A DNA stretch of 64,000 nucleotides from Ophiura sarsii (lineage: Eukaryota > Echinodermata > Ophiuroidea > Amphilepidida > Ophiuridae), in contig CM069457.1 of the NCBI GenBank assembly GCA_035610835.1, positions 15,966,149-16,030,148 on the forward strand. The letters run 5' to 3'. Under the pieces are notes generated by a model that worked only from the letters and a program-made list of their open reading frames with translations, was not told the DNA's origin and ran no database searches. Position numbers and translations under genes: made by a program. Positions within the stretch are counted from its first letter, which is position 1, and each line of letters starts with the position of its first letter. This document shows positions 38,756-49,667 of this stretch, piece after piece.

Positions 38756-39306
38756 GTAAGACGAATTGTTCTCAAAATGTGACAAATAAACTCTTTTTAT
38801 TTTTGGTGGGCCAAAGTTACCCATCACTGGTCAAAGTATCCCCAGTCTAATGTCTACAGTCAACACGAATACTTGGGCCTTTTTATAATTAGCAACAACA
38901 CCTCCCCCTCCCCCATCAATAGAAAGCACCATTAGATTGATTTTCAGGGGGGTAGGAAGTTGGGTTGGGGGGGGGGGTTATTTATTTTTGGCCGCAGTAA
39001 GGGGGGATTTCTTTTTTGCGCCACCAAAGGCGGGGAATTATTTTTAAACTTTAAATGTATTCATTCATATTATTGAGATGGGTGGGTAGATTTTTTTTTT
39101 TTTTTTTACTCATCAGGTTTTTTTGGCCTGCATACTACTTCAAGGCTTTAATAGATTTATCAATTTCATTATTAAGGCCTTGAGGGGCACACCACTATGC
39201 TCAACAGTCAAGTTGAATTGGTGACTAGCAATATCTATGACTGAATAAAATATTAACACAGTTTTTTATTTCCCTTTTCTTCACCTTCAAATGTTTTGGC
39301 TTACAG

Positions 39307-39402
39307 GTATCATCAGACACAGGCGCAGCGGATATGTCCAGTCCAAAAGACAATAACTACCAGTCTACAGGCAGGCTTGGAAAGATGAACTTGCAAGAGT
39401 GA
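39307..39402 (+). other. Exon-like segment 2 inside the transposon
   Basis: Follows TTTTGGCTTACAG. Open in one frame (MSSPKDNNYQSTGRLG then KMNLQE and a stop). AGTCCAAAAGACAATAACTA matches GGTCCAGAAGACAGTAAACA of segment 1, and CCAGTCTAC and AGGCTTGG/AAGCTTGG follow in the same order, so the two are duplicates. Could be remains of a captured host gene or of the element's own spliced transcript. Confidence 0.3.
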
Positions 39403-39657
39403 TCAAGAATCGTAGGAAACCTGATTCTCGGTTAATTGTCGCTTGACATTCAATATTGACTCTTCAAAAAAAAATACAATTAATCCTTATACACATAATT
39501 GTGTGATGTAAATGATGATGTCATCAGTCATCTCATTGGCTGGATTCTTCAAATGAAAAGTTTGTTTATCTTATAATAAAGGTACCTTTCAAGTCGCATA
39601 CAATTTAAAGGTACCTTTCAAATTCAAGTCACATACAATTTAAAACCTCAACCATTG

Positions 39658-39935
39658 CAGACGACGGTGGCTACGAACGGCCGTTAATTTTGAATTTCCG
39701 TTGGTTTCAATGTAACAATGGATTTTGATTATATGACCCCATAAAATTCATCATAGGTTAGAAGAAAGATTTTCCAATCCAAAACCGTTCGGGATGGCTA
39801 ATCATCCCAATTGTAAATGCTATTTTTTGAATTTAAACCGTTGTTAAGCGGTCGTCCCATTCACTTGATCAGGTAACCTCGTTCGCATATTTTAACCTGA
39901 ATACTCGTGAATACGCCTATGGCCAGCGTCGTCTG
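39658..39935. mobile_element. hAT-like MITE, 278 bp, copy 1
   Basis: Ends CAGACGACGGTGGC and GCCAGCGTCGTCTG are inverted repeats with one mismatch. AACCATTG flanks both sides exactly (39650-39657, 39936-39943). An 8-bp target copy with a CAG terminus is the hAT pattern. A diverged relative lies at 52413-52724. Nested in the 6.6-kb transposon. Confidence 0.8.
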
Positions 39936-40655
39936 AACCATTGCATTGTTTGTTTCTTTTTTGTCCACGAGTCTCGAAAGGTGCTTTGTGTTATCGGGAA
40001 ATTGGTGTTATCAATCAGATTTTGTTTTGTTGTGTTTCCACTGAATTACAAAAGCCCACAAGTTTTAATGAATAATTGCTTAAGATGTTGCCATGCCATC
40101 ACCAGCTCTTGGATCACAGTCATGATAATTACTGTGTCAAACTGTTTTAAACAATTGCACAACAGGGGTAGAAATTAAAAATAGAATCGCAAGTAGAGTT
40201 TAACACACTATTGAATAGAGGTCGAGAATCCACATTTCTCACAAAGCAGAATATAATTATAAACAAATTCTCGCAACCTGTGATGAACCTGACATTATCC
40301 CAAATGGATGTAAACCAAACAGCATGAGAGCATTCACTATTTATAGAGCCCCTTGTTTAAACAAATTGTGATGTAAAAAATGAATCAAATAAAACAAAAC
40401 CTTCCAATTGTACACGAGTTCAAGATTTTTGCTATTTTGACAACATTTTTTTCACCAGGCTTTCACCTTTGGTGATTGTTAATTTATAATTTTCAACTTG
40501 ATGTTTTCTATTTTACATGAAAGGTCATCCGTAAAATTGTCGCATTCCAAAGTTTAAATTGCATAACTCCAGTGGTTCTTATTTTAGAAGCACAAGGTCA
40601 CAAGAAATTTTCCAATTGAGTAGTACACAAACTGGCGGGTGGTTAACCATCTGTG

Positions 40656-40713
40656 GCATTCACCACATTTTAGCCTGTCATTTTGCATTCACCACATTTT
40701 AGCCTGTAATTTT
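40656..40713. repeat. 29-bp tandem repeat, two copies
   Basis: GCATTCACCACATTTTAGCC occurs at 40656 and 40685 with a shared tail. Confidence 0.9.
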
Positions 40714-41289
40714 CAAATGAAACATTTCAGGCCCCTACAATTTTACAGGCATAATGAGCAAATTATGGGGATTCCTCTGATATCAAAATATCTTGAGGTG
40801 AAAACAAAATTGTAGCCAATAAAAAGTGATCAGTTTCACAATGTAGTACAAGCTGTAAAGCCTGTAACCATGATCTATAATTGCTCTCTGCAATGATTTG
40901 ATTCAAGCAGTCCTCAATACAATGAATGGAATACAATAAAAGACCAATAAGTGTACATTTATTTTGCATGTAACATCAATGATTATGGCAATAATAAAAT
41001 CTGAATTATCCTATTAAACATGTATTCTAGATTTATATTTCCTTGTTGAGTGAACTGTGACTGTCAATTCTGTATTAAAAAGTGGTTTACATGCCATTTG
41101 TATTTAGAATAACATTAAAAGAATCTAACAATTTGCAGGCGCTTTTTTCTGCTTCAACCTAAATGTAATCCGCAAGCATACCAAAATAATAAGGTAGTCT
41201 TAAAAAATAACAGAAAACACTTCGAGTCCGGACCGGGACGTATTTGAATCGCGTTCCCACTAGCGATTTAGTCCGGGTCCGGACTAGTC

Positions 41290-41462
41290 TATACTCTATT
41301 TGGCTTCCACCGGACAGTGACGTAACTAACAGGTGCAGCTTTTACGCACGCGCATGTATGTTCCGTCTTTCAACGCTCGTGTGTATACGCCAGTGCCTTG
41401 AGTAGACGCGCGCATTATGGCTGCAGTTACGTCACTGTCTCATTATGGCCAAATAGACTATA
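41290..41462. mobile_element. TATTTGGC-ended MITE, copy 1 (173 bp)
   Basis: Starts TATACTCTATTTGGC and ends GCCAAATAGACTATA, imperfect terminal inverted repeats. CAGTGACGTAAC near the left and GTTACGTCACTG near the right add a subterminal inverted repeat with a TGACGTAA (CRE-like) core. Two further copies lie at 42636 and 42831. Confidence 0.75.
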
Positions 41463-41617
41463 GAAGACTCTGGATTTTGTTTTATGTGGGAACATGGCCT
41501 TAGTGTTGGTTGTTTTATTCCAAGATCCACTATTCTGAATTGGAGTGCTAACATTGAGAATAAGTTGCTGAGCTCATTATCCTGAAAATAAAACTCGATC
41601 GATCTTTGTAATATGAA

Positions 41618-41956
41618 TTTAAAGGTATAATGTGATCTTTTCAGGTGTCACCCTCAATCTTTGAATAAATCCTCAATCCTTTGGAAAAAGAATGGAAGCA
41701 AATTTTCTTGCAGATACATTTCTGATCATAAATATATTTTAGTTACAGAGCGATATGATTCCTAATTACCTCAAAATCATAGTTTTAGAGTGAATTTAGA
41801 CTAAAATAAGTTGTCGGCGGAAACTCCAACAGTTTAGAATCGTATCGCCCTGTAACTTGGAATGTATGTACGATTTATGATCAGAAATGTAAATCTGCTT
41901 CCAATTTTTTTTTCAGGATTGAGGGCGTCCTGGTAAAGATCACATATATATTTAAA
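41618..41956. mobile_element. Foldback MITE with long imperfect arms
   Basis: Left arm 41618-41769 and right arm 41836-41956 are reverse complements over most of their length: ATGTGATCTTT, CCCTCAATC, GGAAGCA, ACATTTCTGATCATAAAT, AGTTACAG and GCGATAnGATTC occur in inverted order on the right. TTTAAA bounds both ends. Confidence 0.75.
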
Positions 41957-42310
41957 CTAAAAGGAAACTATTAGGTGGTAGACTGGTGTGGGGCGTCACA
42001 TTCCCTCTCATTAACATTTTCTGTCATAGTATATTATAAAGTCGGGCCTGTACAAAATTGGAATCTCATTTCAGGGAAATATGGCATTGGGAGGAAAACT
42101 TTAGTTCTGTAATTAAAGAAAATATAAAAAATGATCATGTTCTGTGCCCCGTTTCATAATGGGTACACGTCAACGGAATAAGCTGCGAAATGTAATAATT
42201 GGGCAGCTAACATGACATTTGCCATAATATGGCAGATGATTTCCTCTTTTTGAAGGAAATTCAAAAAAGAGCAATTTATATTCCAGATTCTGGACTGTAC
42301 TAGTATCTTC

Positions 42311-42585
42311 AGATACTGGAACACCCAGAATCGTTCGATACTGGTACAAAATCAGTGTTTTCCTGTATCGGTTGATATACTAGCACGTAATTTATGAAAT
42401 GTTTCCGTATCGGGCAATCGATCGATTGATACTGGAACATAAAAACGTTCCAGTATCACTCGATACTGGACCACAGTCTGGTTCCAGTATCGACCGACAC
42501 TGGAACATAACATCGTACCAGTATCAAGTGATTCTGGCAACTTCTATGTTCCAGTATTGAATGATAACATTGTACCAGTATCTGG
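42311..42585. repeat. Cluster of GATACTGG words in both orientations
   Basis: About ten GATACTGGAAC/GTTCCAGTATC-like words occur in 275 bp (for example 42311, 42339, 42428, 42448, 42463, 42481, 42496, 42515, 42548, 42573), roughly half on each strand, so many alternative hairpins are possible. Confidence 0.8.
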
Positions 42586-42635
42586 GACCGAAGTACATTT
42601 TTGGAAATTATTCCTATTGCTGCGAAATGTGTCCC

Positions 42636-42830
42636 TATACTCTATTTGGCTTCCTCTGGACAGTGACATAATTTAACCGTAGTTGCACCTTTTACGCACG
42701 CGTATGTATCTTTTGTTTTTCAACGCTTGTGTGTATACGCCAGCGCCTCGAGTTATCGCGTGTGTTATGAGCTGCAATTAGTAGAATACGTAGTTACGTC
42801 ACTGTCTCGTGATGGCCAAATTAGACTATA
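42636..42830 (+). mobile_element. TATTTGGC-ended MITE, copy 2
   Basis: Same ends and internal order as 41290-41462 (TATACTCTATTTGGC ... GACTATA), about 20 bp longer, with an ATTAGTAGAATACGTA segment near its right end that is absent from copy 1 but present in copy 3. Confidence 0.75.
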
Positions 42831-43054
42831 GCCCCCATTCTTTTTGGCGGCTTGGCCATCACAACGGTGACGTAACTGCGTATTCTACTAATTGCAGCAT
42901 ATAGAGCGCACCTACTGGAGGCGCTGGTGTACACGTATATACACACACGAGCGTTGAAAGACGGAAGATACATACGCGTACACGTAAAAGCTGCGCCTGT
43001 TATGTTACGTCCGGGGTAATGTCACTGTCCAGAGAGCTAAATGGAGTATTATAG
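42831..43054 (-). mobile_element. TATTTGGC-ended MITE, copy 3, inverted
   Basis: Reverse-complement relative of copy 2, directly abutting it, so 42636-43054 is a ~420-bp head-to-head pair. Diverged ends (CTTTTTGGCGGC, AAATGGAGTATTATAG) place the boundary within a few bases. Confidence 0.7.
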
Positions 43055-43765
43055 TGGAAAGGACTTGTTGAATTGAATGACTGCATTATTTTCAAATTTA
43101 CATTTTACGCAATTTGTTTGTTTTTCCAGGACCATGTTACGAGTAAAAAGTGTGGCTAAACAAAATATAACATGCTGATAGGCGTGTAAAGCATCTATTC
43201 GGTACTAAAATAGCCTAATACTAGGGGGTTCTAATTATTAGATTTTGGGCATGTTGCGTTTTTAAAAAAAATTATATTAGAAAATTATAAAATTAAAAGC
43301 CAAAATTACTTCTTGGCGTAGAAACTCTAATTTACTACTTACAACCTGATTATCGCATATTTAAATTAATAACATGGTTTCATACATGAAAATTGGTTCG
43401 GTTTATCAAGAAGCCCGATTGTATTCATTTTACAGGTATTTTCGGATGGATTGTTTCGAGATAATTTTCAATAGGTCGCGAAATTTTACCGTGTATAAAT
43501 GAATCGCAAAGCTGCCGAATTTTGAAGCTTTTTGACATCGTCCCAACTTTTAGACGCAAATATTATGAAAACGTACAATTTTCAATTTTGGGCAAATGCG
43601 GAATAATGTTTGGATTAATGTTATCTAATGAATTCTGAAGTTTGGTGTAATTTCTTTGCGATTCCTTTCTAAAGGATTTTCGCCAGTCAAACGGAGGTCC
43701 GTTCGTTACGATGTCTGAAACTCAACTGACGTCACCTCCATCGATTCGAGCGATAATATGGTATG

Positions 43766-43785
43766 TTCGCAATGCATTGTGGGTC
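43766..43785 (-). promoter_or_regulatory. ZNF143/Staf-like site at the transposon's right end
   Basis: On the - strand the sequence reads GACCCACAATGCATTGCGAA, close to the long vertebrate ZNF143/Staf recognition sequence (CCCA-NN-ATGCATTGCG). It lies about 20 bp inside the terminal inverted repeat, a place where transposon promoters or end-binding proteins act. Function is inference from the motif. Confidence 0.35.
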
Positions 43786-43804
43786 ATAGTTCTTTGCTGC
43801 TGTT

Positions 43805-43812
43805 ACCATTAC
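43805..43812. repeat. Target-site duplication, right copy
   Basis: ACCATTAC, followed directly by GGTCCCAACTCG as in intact monomers. Confidence 0.9.
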
Positions 43813-44103
43813 GGTCCCAACTCGTCTGATGATTTCTTTGTGAATAAAGCTAAATTCGTTTATCGCAGCGCTATTTTAATCAATAAATACAATAAAATAT
43901 ACTACCTAAATGGTTTATTTATGTATTCACGTATATTATATATTACTTAAATGGTTTATGTATTCACTTATTTAGTTGTTTGGGTTGTTTTTGAGGATGA
44001 GATTGAACTGAAGGCCTATAGATAATATTATCGTCGTGCTTACTCATCTGACTCATTAGCTCAGTTGACTAGAGCGCTGGTCTATAACCATCCAGAGGTC
44101 CCA
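43805..44103 (+). repeat. Satellite monomer 11, right part
   Basis: Begins with the second target copy ACCATTAC. Left part plus this part minus 8 bp gives 2772 bp, so removing the transposon restores a normal monomer. Confidence 0.95.
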
Positions 44104-44125
44104 GGTTCAAATCCTGGATGTGCAA
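44050..44125 (+). tRNA. tRNA-Ile(UAU)-like sequence, GTGC variant
   Basis: Monomer 11/12 copy, about 240 bp downstream of the transposon at 37198-43804. Confidence 0.52.
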
Positions 44126-46874
44126 TTTCTTTTACTGACTATCATTTATAATTTGTGGAGTAAGAAGAAACATTTACTCATCATCCAACCATGTCCAACT
44201 ATTGTTTTTCCAATTATTTTCAAATATTTCCAAAAAATAAATGCCGACAGTTTTGAAAAAAAATGTGTAAGAAAAAAGAGTAATATTTGAAAAAGCCATA
44301 AAATAAGGGTTTGTGAATAACGTGTCGGGAAAAAATACCAGCAATTTCAAAATGTTCAAAATAAATTCCAAAAACTGTAGGCAAAAACACCCTTTGACAA
44401 TTTGAGCCAAAAAATATTGGTTAATATTAATATGTGGAAATGTAGAACTAAATCCAAATGTAGTTTTTCAAAAATTCTTTTGAATAAAAACAGCCCAAAA
44501 AGTGTACGTATAGGCCTATGAACATTCGAGCAGAAAAAAAGGGTTTTGAAAAAAGGTGTTTTTCTTGCATTTTTTCTTGGTGATTATTGGGCCGGGGGAT
44601 TCATCGTCCCTTTGCAAAACAAGTGATGCAAAACAACAACCGCAAATTAAAAAAATACATAATAACAGATGGGCATATGAATAATGAGCATCTATTATTA
44701 TATTACAACCCGTTAATGCAATACGAAAGATAGCTGTCGAATCTGTCAAACAGAAGTTACTGCTATCTACTGAAGATAGTTATTTACAAGTAGGCCTAAG
44801 TTGTTTTACAATTATTTGTGTTACTTTCAACCCTATATATAGATTCCGTTACTTTTAGATACTCTTTTGCATATCTAACAATACATGAATAACTCTCGTA
44901 GGAGTATCTGAAAACGCCACATTATGCATTGCAATAATGGCCAATTATTATACATCTTCGAAATGCATTAGTTGGTATAGGGAATTGGTTTCACTGAACG
45001 TTCCCGTATTAAATGAATGTCTTTATTTTAAAAAAATACTGGGGATGCCAAGCCTATGGTCCCCTGCCAAATACTGTGCAATTTGAGATACATGTAACAT
45101 TTAGTTTTTGAGATGTGATAGAAAAACCAAATTTAGATGATTTTTTTTGCAATCTGCGTATATAATCTTGGAAAAAAGTCCTTGGAACGCGAACGCTGAG
45201 CTGAGCACACGTGCTGGGTATTGTGTGCATGTATTGATACTTAGTGTCTTCTGTTATAAACGGAAATTGTTCAAATGAGCTTTTTACTTCCCCACCCCCC
45301 ATCGATCAATGTTGGGACACTCTGGCAAGCTGTAGGAGCCACTGGCCTTGGTCAACATTGTACGGGGGAGTGGGGGTGACACTTGTCCGTTAATCACACG
45401 CAAGTGTTCCAAGACTTTTTTCCAGGATTGTATAAGAGGAATGCAAAATATTTGATCTAAATTTGGTTTTTCTGTCATAAATCAAAAACCGAATGTCGTA
45501 TGAATCTCATATTACACACGATTTGAGTAAACAATAGGGGCATCACAAATATAATAAAAATGATGACAGGGAATTAATTTTATTTAGGGAGTGGTCACTG
45601 AAAACAATTATGTATGTCATATTTAACTACAATTTGACCCGTTTCTTGATCCCGCGCGTAATAATCTGATGTTTATAAATCAATAAATCAAAAGTATAAA
45701 GTTCTTGCTGAGAAATTAACATGTTTATACTTTTAATAATGTTATCACATTGCCTATTTGTTTGTTATTTGAAATATGAAACTATACATTTACACTTTCC
45801 ACGCGACAGGTGTCTGCAGACGACAATCCAAAATTGCACAAAATGTTTCAAAAACGTCAAAATTATTGAATGTCATTTTACCAATATTTGGAATCACCTT
45901 ATGAAATGCATTCAAATAAGTACAAACGTGCCTATTATTAGTTCAGTTATCCTTGAGATAGACATAAAAGTTAGACAAATCTGTTTTGTACCGTGGTTAA
46001 ACCAATAGCCGCGTTGAAAGTGTTAACATTTGCCGAGCAGTAAACGTTTATTTGCAATACTATTCCTATCTATTGAAGATAGCTCATAACAGAAAAAAGG
46101 GAAAAAGCCACGCCATGAAAGCGACTCGAACCAACGCCAAGCAGGCTATGAACAGATAAAGGGTGCCAACGAACGCTCCTATCCACTCGGCCAAGCGGTC
46201 AGTGCTTACACAAGCGTGGATTTGTTTTATTATACATGTTATAGTAATGCATTATTGCAAAGTGTCACACACTTTACAACAGTTTACCATCAGTTTACCA
46301 TTGGGACATTTTGCTTAAAATAGGCAATTAAACGGTTTTTTCATACTGCCTTTGAGTTATCAAGATATGCATATGTGTTAGCTATACCAATCATGCATGT
46401 TGTAACTCCGAAATATAAGCCGCATTGGTCACATCTACGCATTTTGATAACAGTTTACCATTTAAAATGAAAACAAAATATGTATAATAATATTATACTA
46501 TAGAAACGACGGTAAAGTGTTCAATGAACACGCGTTTCAAGTCAACACTTTACCATGCACTTTACCATACACTTTACCATTACGGTCCCAACTCGTCTGA
46601 TGATTTCTTTGTGAATAAAGCTAAATTCATTTATCGCAGCGCTATTTTAATCAATAAATACAATAAAATATACTACCTAAATGGTTTATTTATGTATTCA
46701 CGTATATTATATATTACTTAAATGGTTTATGTATTCACTTATTTAGTTGTTTGGGTTGTTTTTGAGGATGAGATTGAACTGAAGGCCTATAGATAATATT
46801 ATCGTCGTGCTTACTCATCTGACTCATTAGCTCAGTTGACTAGAGCGCTGGTCTATAACCATCCAGAGGTCCCA
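44104..46874 (+). repeat. Satellite monomer 12
   Basis: 2771 bp. GATTTTTTTTGC near 45138 replaces GATTTGTTTTTGC of earlier copies, as in monomer 13. Confidence 0.95.
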
Positions 46875-46896
46875 GGTTCAAATCCTGGATGTGCAA
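46821..46896 (+). tRNA. tRNA-Ile(UAU)-like sequence, GTGC variant
   Basis: Monomer 12/13 copy. Confidence 0.52.
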
Positions 46897-49645
46897 TTTC
46901 TTTTACTGACTATCATTTATAATTTGTGGAGTAAGAAGAAACATTTACTCATCATCCAACCATGTCCAACTATTGTTTTTCCAATTATTTTCAAATATTT
47001 CCAAAAAATAAATGCCGACAGTTTTGAAAAAAAATGTGTAAGAAAAAAGAGTAATATTTGAAAAAGCCATAAAATAAGGGTTTGTGAATAACGTGTCGGG
47101 AAAAAATACCAGCAATTTCAAAATGTTCAAAATAAATTCCAAAAACTGTAGGCAAAAACACCCTTTGACAATTTGAGCCAAAAAATATTGGTTAATATTA
47201 ATATGTGGAAATGTAGAACTAAATCCAAATGTAGTTTTTCAAAAATTCTTTTGAATAAAAACAGCCCAAAAAGTGTACGTATAGGCCTATGAACATTCGA
47301 GCAGAAAAAAAGGGTTTTGAAAAAAGGTGTTTTTCTTGCATTTTTTCTTGGTGATTATTGGGCCGGGGGATTCATCGTCCCTTTGCAAAACAAGTGATGC
47401 AAAACAACAACCGCAAATTAAAAAAATACATAATAACAGATGGGCATATGAATAATGAGCATCTATTATTATATTACAACCCGTTAATGCAATACGAAAG
47501 ATAGCTGTCGAATCTGTCAAACAGAAGTTACTGCTATCTACTGAAGATAGTTATTTACAAGTAGGCCTAAGTTGTTTTACAATTATTTGTGTTACTTTCA
47601 ACCCTATATATAGATTCCGTTACTTTTAGATACTCTTTTGCATATCTAACAATACATGAATAACTCTCGTAGGAGTATCTGAAAACGCCACATTATGCAT
47701 TGCAATAATGGCCAATTATTATACATCTTCGAAATGCATTAGTTAGTATAGGGAATTGGTTTCACTGAACGTTCCCGTATTAAATGAATGTCTTTATTTT
47801 AAAAAAAATACTGGGGATGCCAAGCCTATGGTCCCCTGCCAAATACTGTGCAATTTGAGATACATGTAACATTTAGTTTTTGAGATGTGATAGAAAAACC
47901 AAATTTAGATGATTTTTTTTGCAATCTGCGTATATAATCTTGGAAAAAAGTCCTTGGAACGCGAACGCTGAGCTGAGCACACGTGCTGGGTATTGTGTGC
48001 ATGTATTGATACTTAGTGTCTTCTGTTATAAACGGAAATTGTTCAAATGAGCTTTTTACTTCCCCACCCCCCATCGATCAATGTTGGGACACTCTGGCAA
48101 GCTGTAGGAGCCACTGGCCTTGGTCAACATTGTACGGGGGTGTGGGGGTGACACTTGTCCGTTAATCACACGCAAGTGTTCCAAGACTTTTTTCCAGGAT
48201 TGTATAAGAGGAATGCAAAATATTTGATCTAAATTTGGTTTTTCTGTCATAAATCAAAAACCGAATGTCGTATGAATCTCATATTACACACGATTTGAGT
48301 AAACAATAGGGGCATCACAAATATAATAAAAATGATGACAGGGAATTAATTTTATTTAGGGAGTGGTCACTGAAAACAATTATGTATGTCATATTTAACT
48401 ACAATTTGACCCGTTTCTTGATCCCGCGCGTAATAATCTGATGTTTATAAATCAATAAATCAAAAGTATAAAGTTCTTGCTGAGAAATTAACATGTTTAT
48501 ACTTTTAATAATGTTATCACATTGCCTATTTGTTTGTTATTTGAAATATGAAACTATACATTTACACTTTCCACGCGACAGGTGTCTGCAGACGACAATC
48601 CAAAATTGCACAAAATGTTTCAAAAACGTCAAAATTATTGAATGTCATTTTACCAATATTTGGAATCACCTTATGAAATGCATTCAAATAAGTACAAACG
48701 TGCCTATTATTAGTTCAGTTATCCTTGAGATAGACATAAAAGTTAGACAAATCTGTTTTGTACCGTGGTTAAACCAATAGCCGCGTTGAAAGTGTTAACA
48801 TTTGCCGAGCAGTAAACGTTTATTTGCAATACTATTCCTATCTATTGAAGATAGCTCATAACAGAAAAAGGGAAAAAGCCACGCCATGAAAGCGACTCGA
48901 ACCAACGCCAAGCAGGCTATGAACAGATAAAGGGTGCCAACGAACGCTCCTATCCACTCGGCCAAGCGGTCAGTGCTTACACAAGCGTGGATTTGTTTTA
49001 TTATACATGTTATAGTAATGCATTATTGCAAAGTGTCACACACTTTACAACAGTTTACCATCAGTTTACCATTGGGACATTTTGCTTAAAATAGGCAATT
49101 AAACGGTTTTTTCATACTGCCTTTGAGTTATCAAGATATGCATATGTGTTAGCTATACCAATCATGCATGTTGTAACTCCGAAATATAAGCCGCATTGGT
49201 CACATCTACGCATTTTGATAACAGTTTACCATTTAAAATGAAAACAAAATATGTATAATAATATTATACTATAGAAACGACGGTAAAGTGTTCAATGAAC
49301 ACGCGTTTCAAGTCAACACTTTACCATGCACTTTACCATACACTTTACCATTACGGTCCCAACTCGTCTGATGATTTCTTTGTGAATAAAGCTAAATTCA
49401 TTTATCGCAGCGCTATTTTAATCAATAAATACAATAAAATATACTACCTAAATGGTTTATTTATGTATTCACGTATATTATATATTACTTAAATGGTTTA
49501 TGTATTCACTTATTTAGTTGTTTGGGTTGTTTTTGAGGATGAGATTGAACTGAAGGCCTATAGATAATATTATCGTCGTGCTTACTCATCTGACTCATTA
49601 GCTCAGTTGACTAGAGCGCTGGTCTATAACCATCCAGAGGTCCCA
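46875..49645 (+). repeat. Satellite monomer 13
   Basis: 2771 bp. Last complete copy. The A run before the - strand tRNA-like module is one base shorter (near 48862). Confidence 0.95.
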
Positions 49646-49667
49646 GGTTCAAATCCTGGATGTGCAA
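49592..49667 (+). tRNA. tRNA-Ile(UAU)-like sequence, GTGC variant
   Basis: Monomer 13/14 copy, the last in the array. Confidence 0.52.

Larger units (their letters stand above)
37198..43804. mobile_element. 6.6-kb DNA transposon with 8-bp target duplication
   Basis: The insertion starts AACAGCAGC (37198-37206) and ends GCTGCTGTT (43796-43804), perfect 9-bp terminal inverted repeats with a further GAAC match inside each. ACCATTAC flanks it on both sides (37190-37197 and 43805-43812), an 8-bp target-site duplication proven by the uninterrupted satellite copies, which have ACCATTAC once. Length and target size fit cut-and-paste families such as hAT, P or Merlin, but the termini do not let me choose. 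No transposase frame is visible; inner sequence is mostly other repeats and exon-like fragments. Confidence 0.85.

Noticed and set aside
42311..42585. CRISPR-like array
   Set aside because: The words are short, on both strands and irregularly spaced, and the context is eukaryotic.
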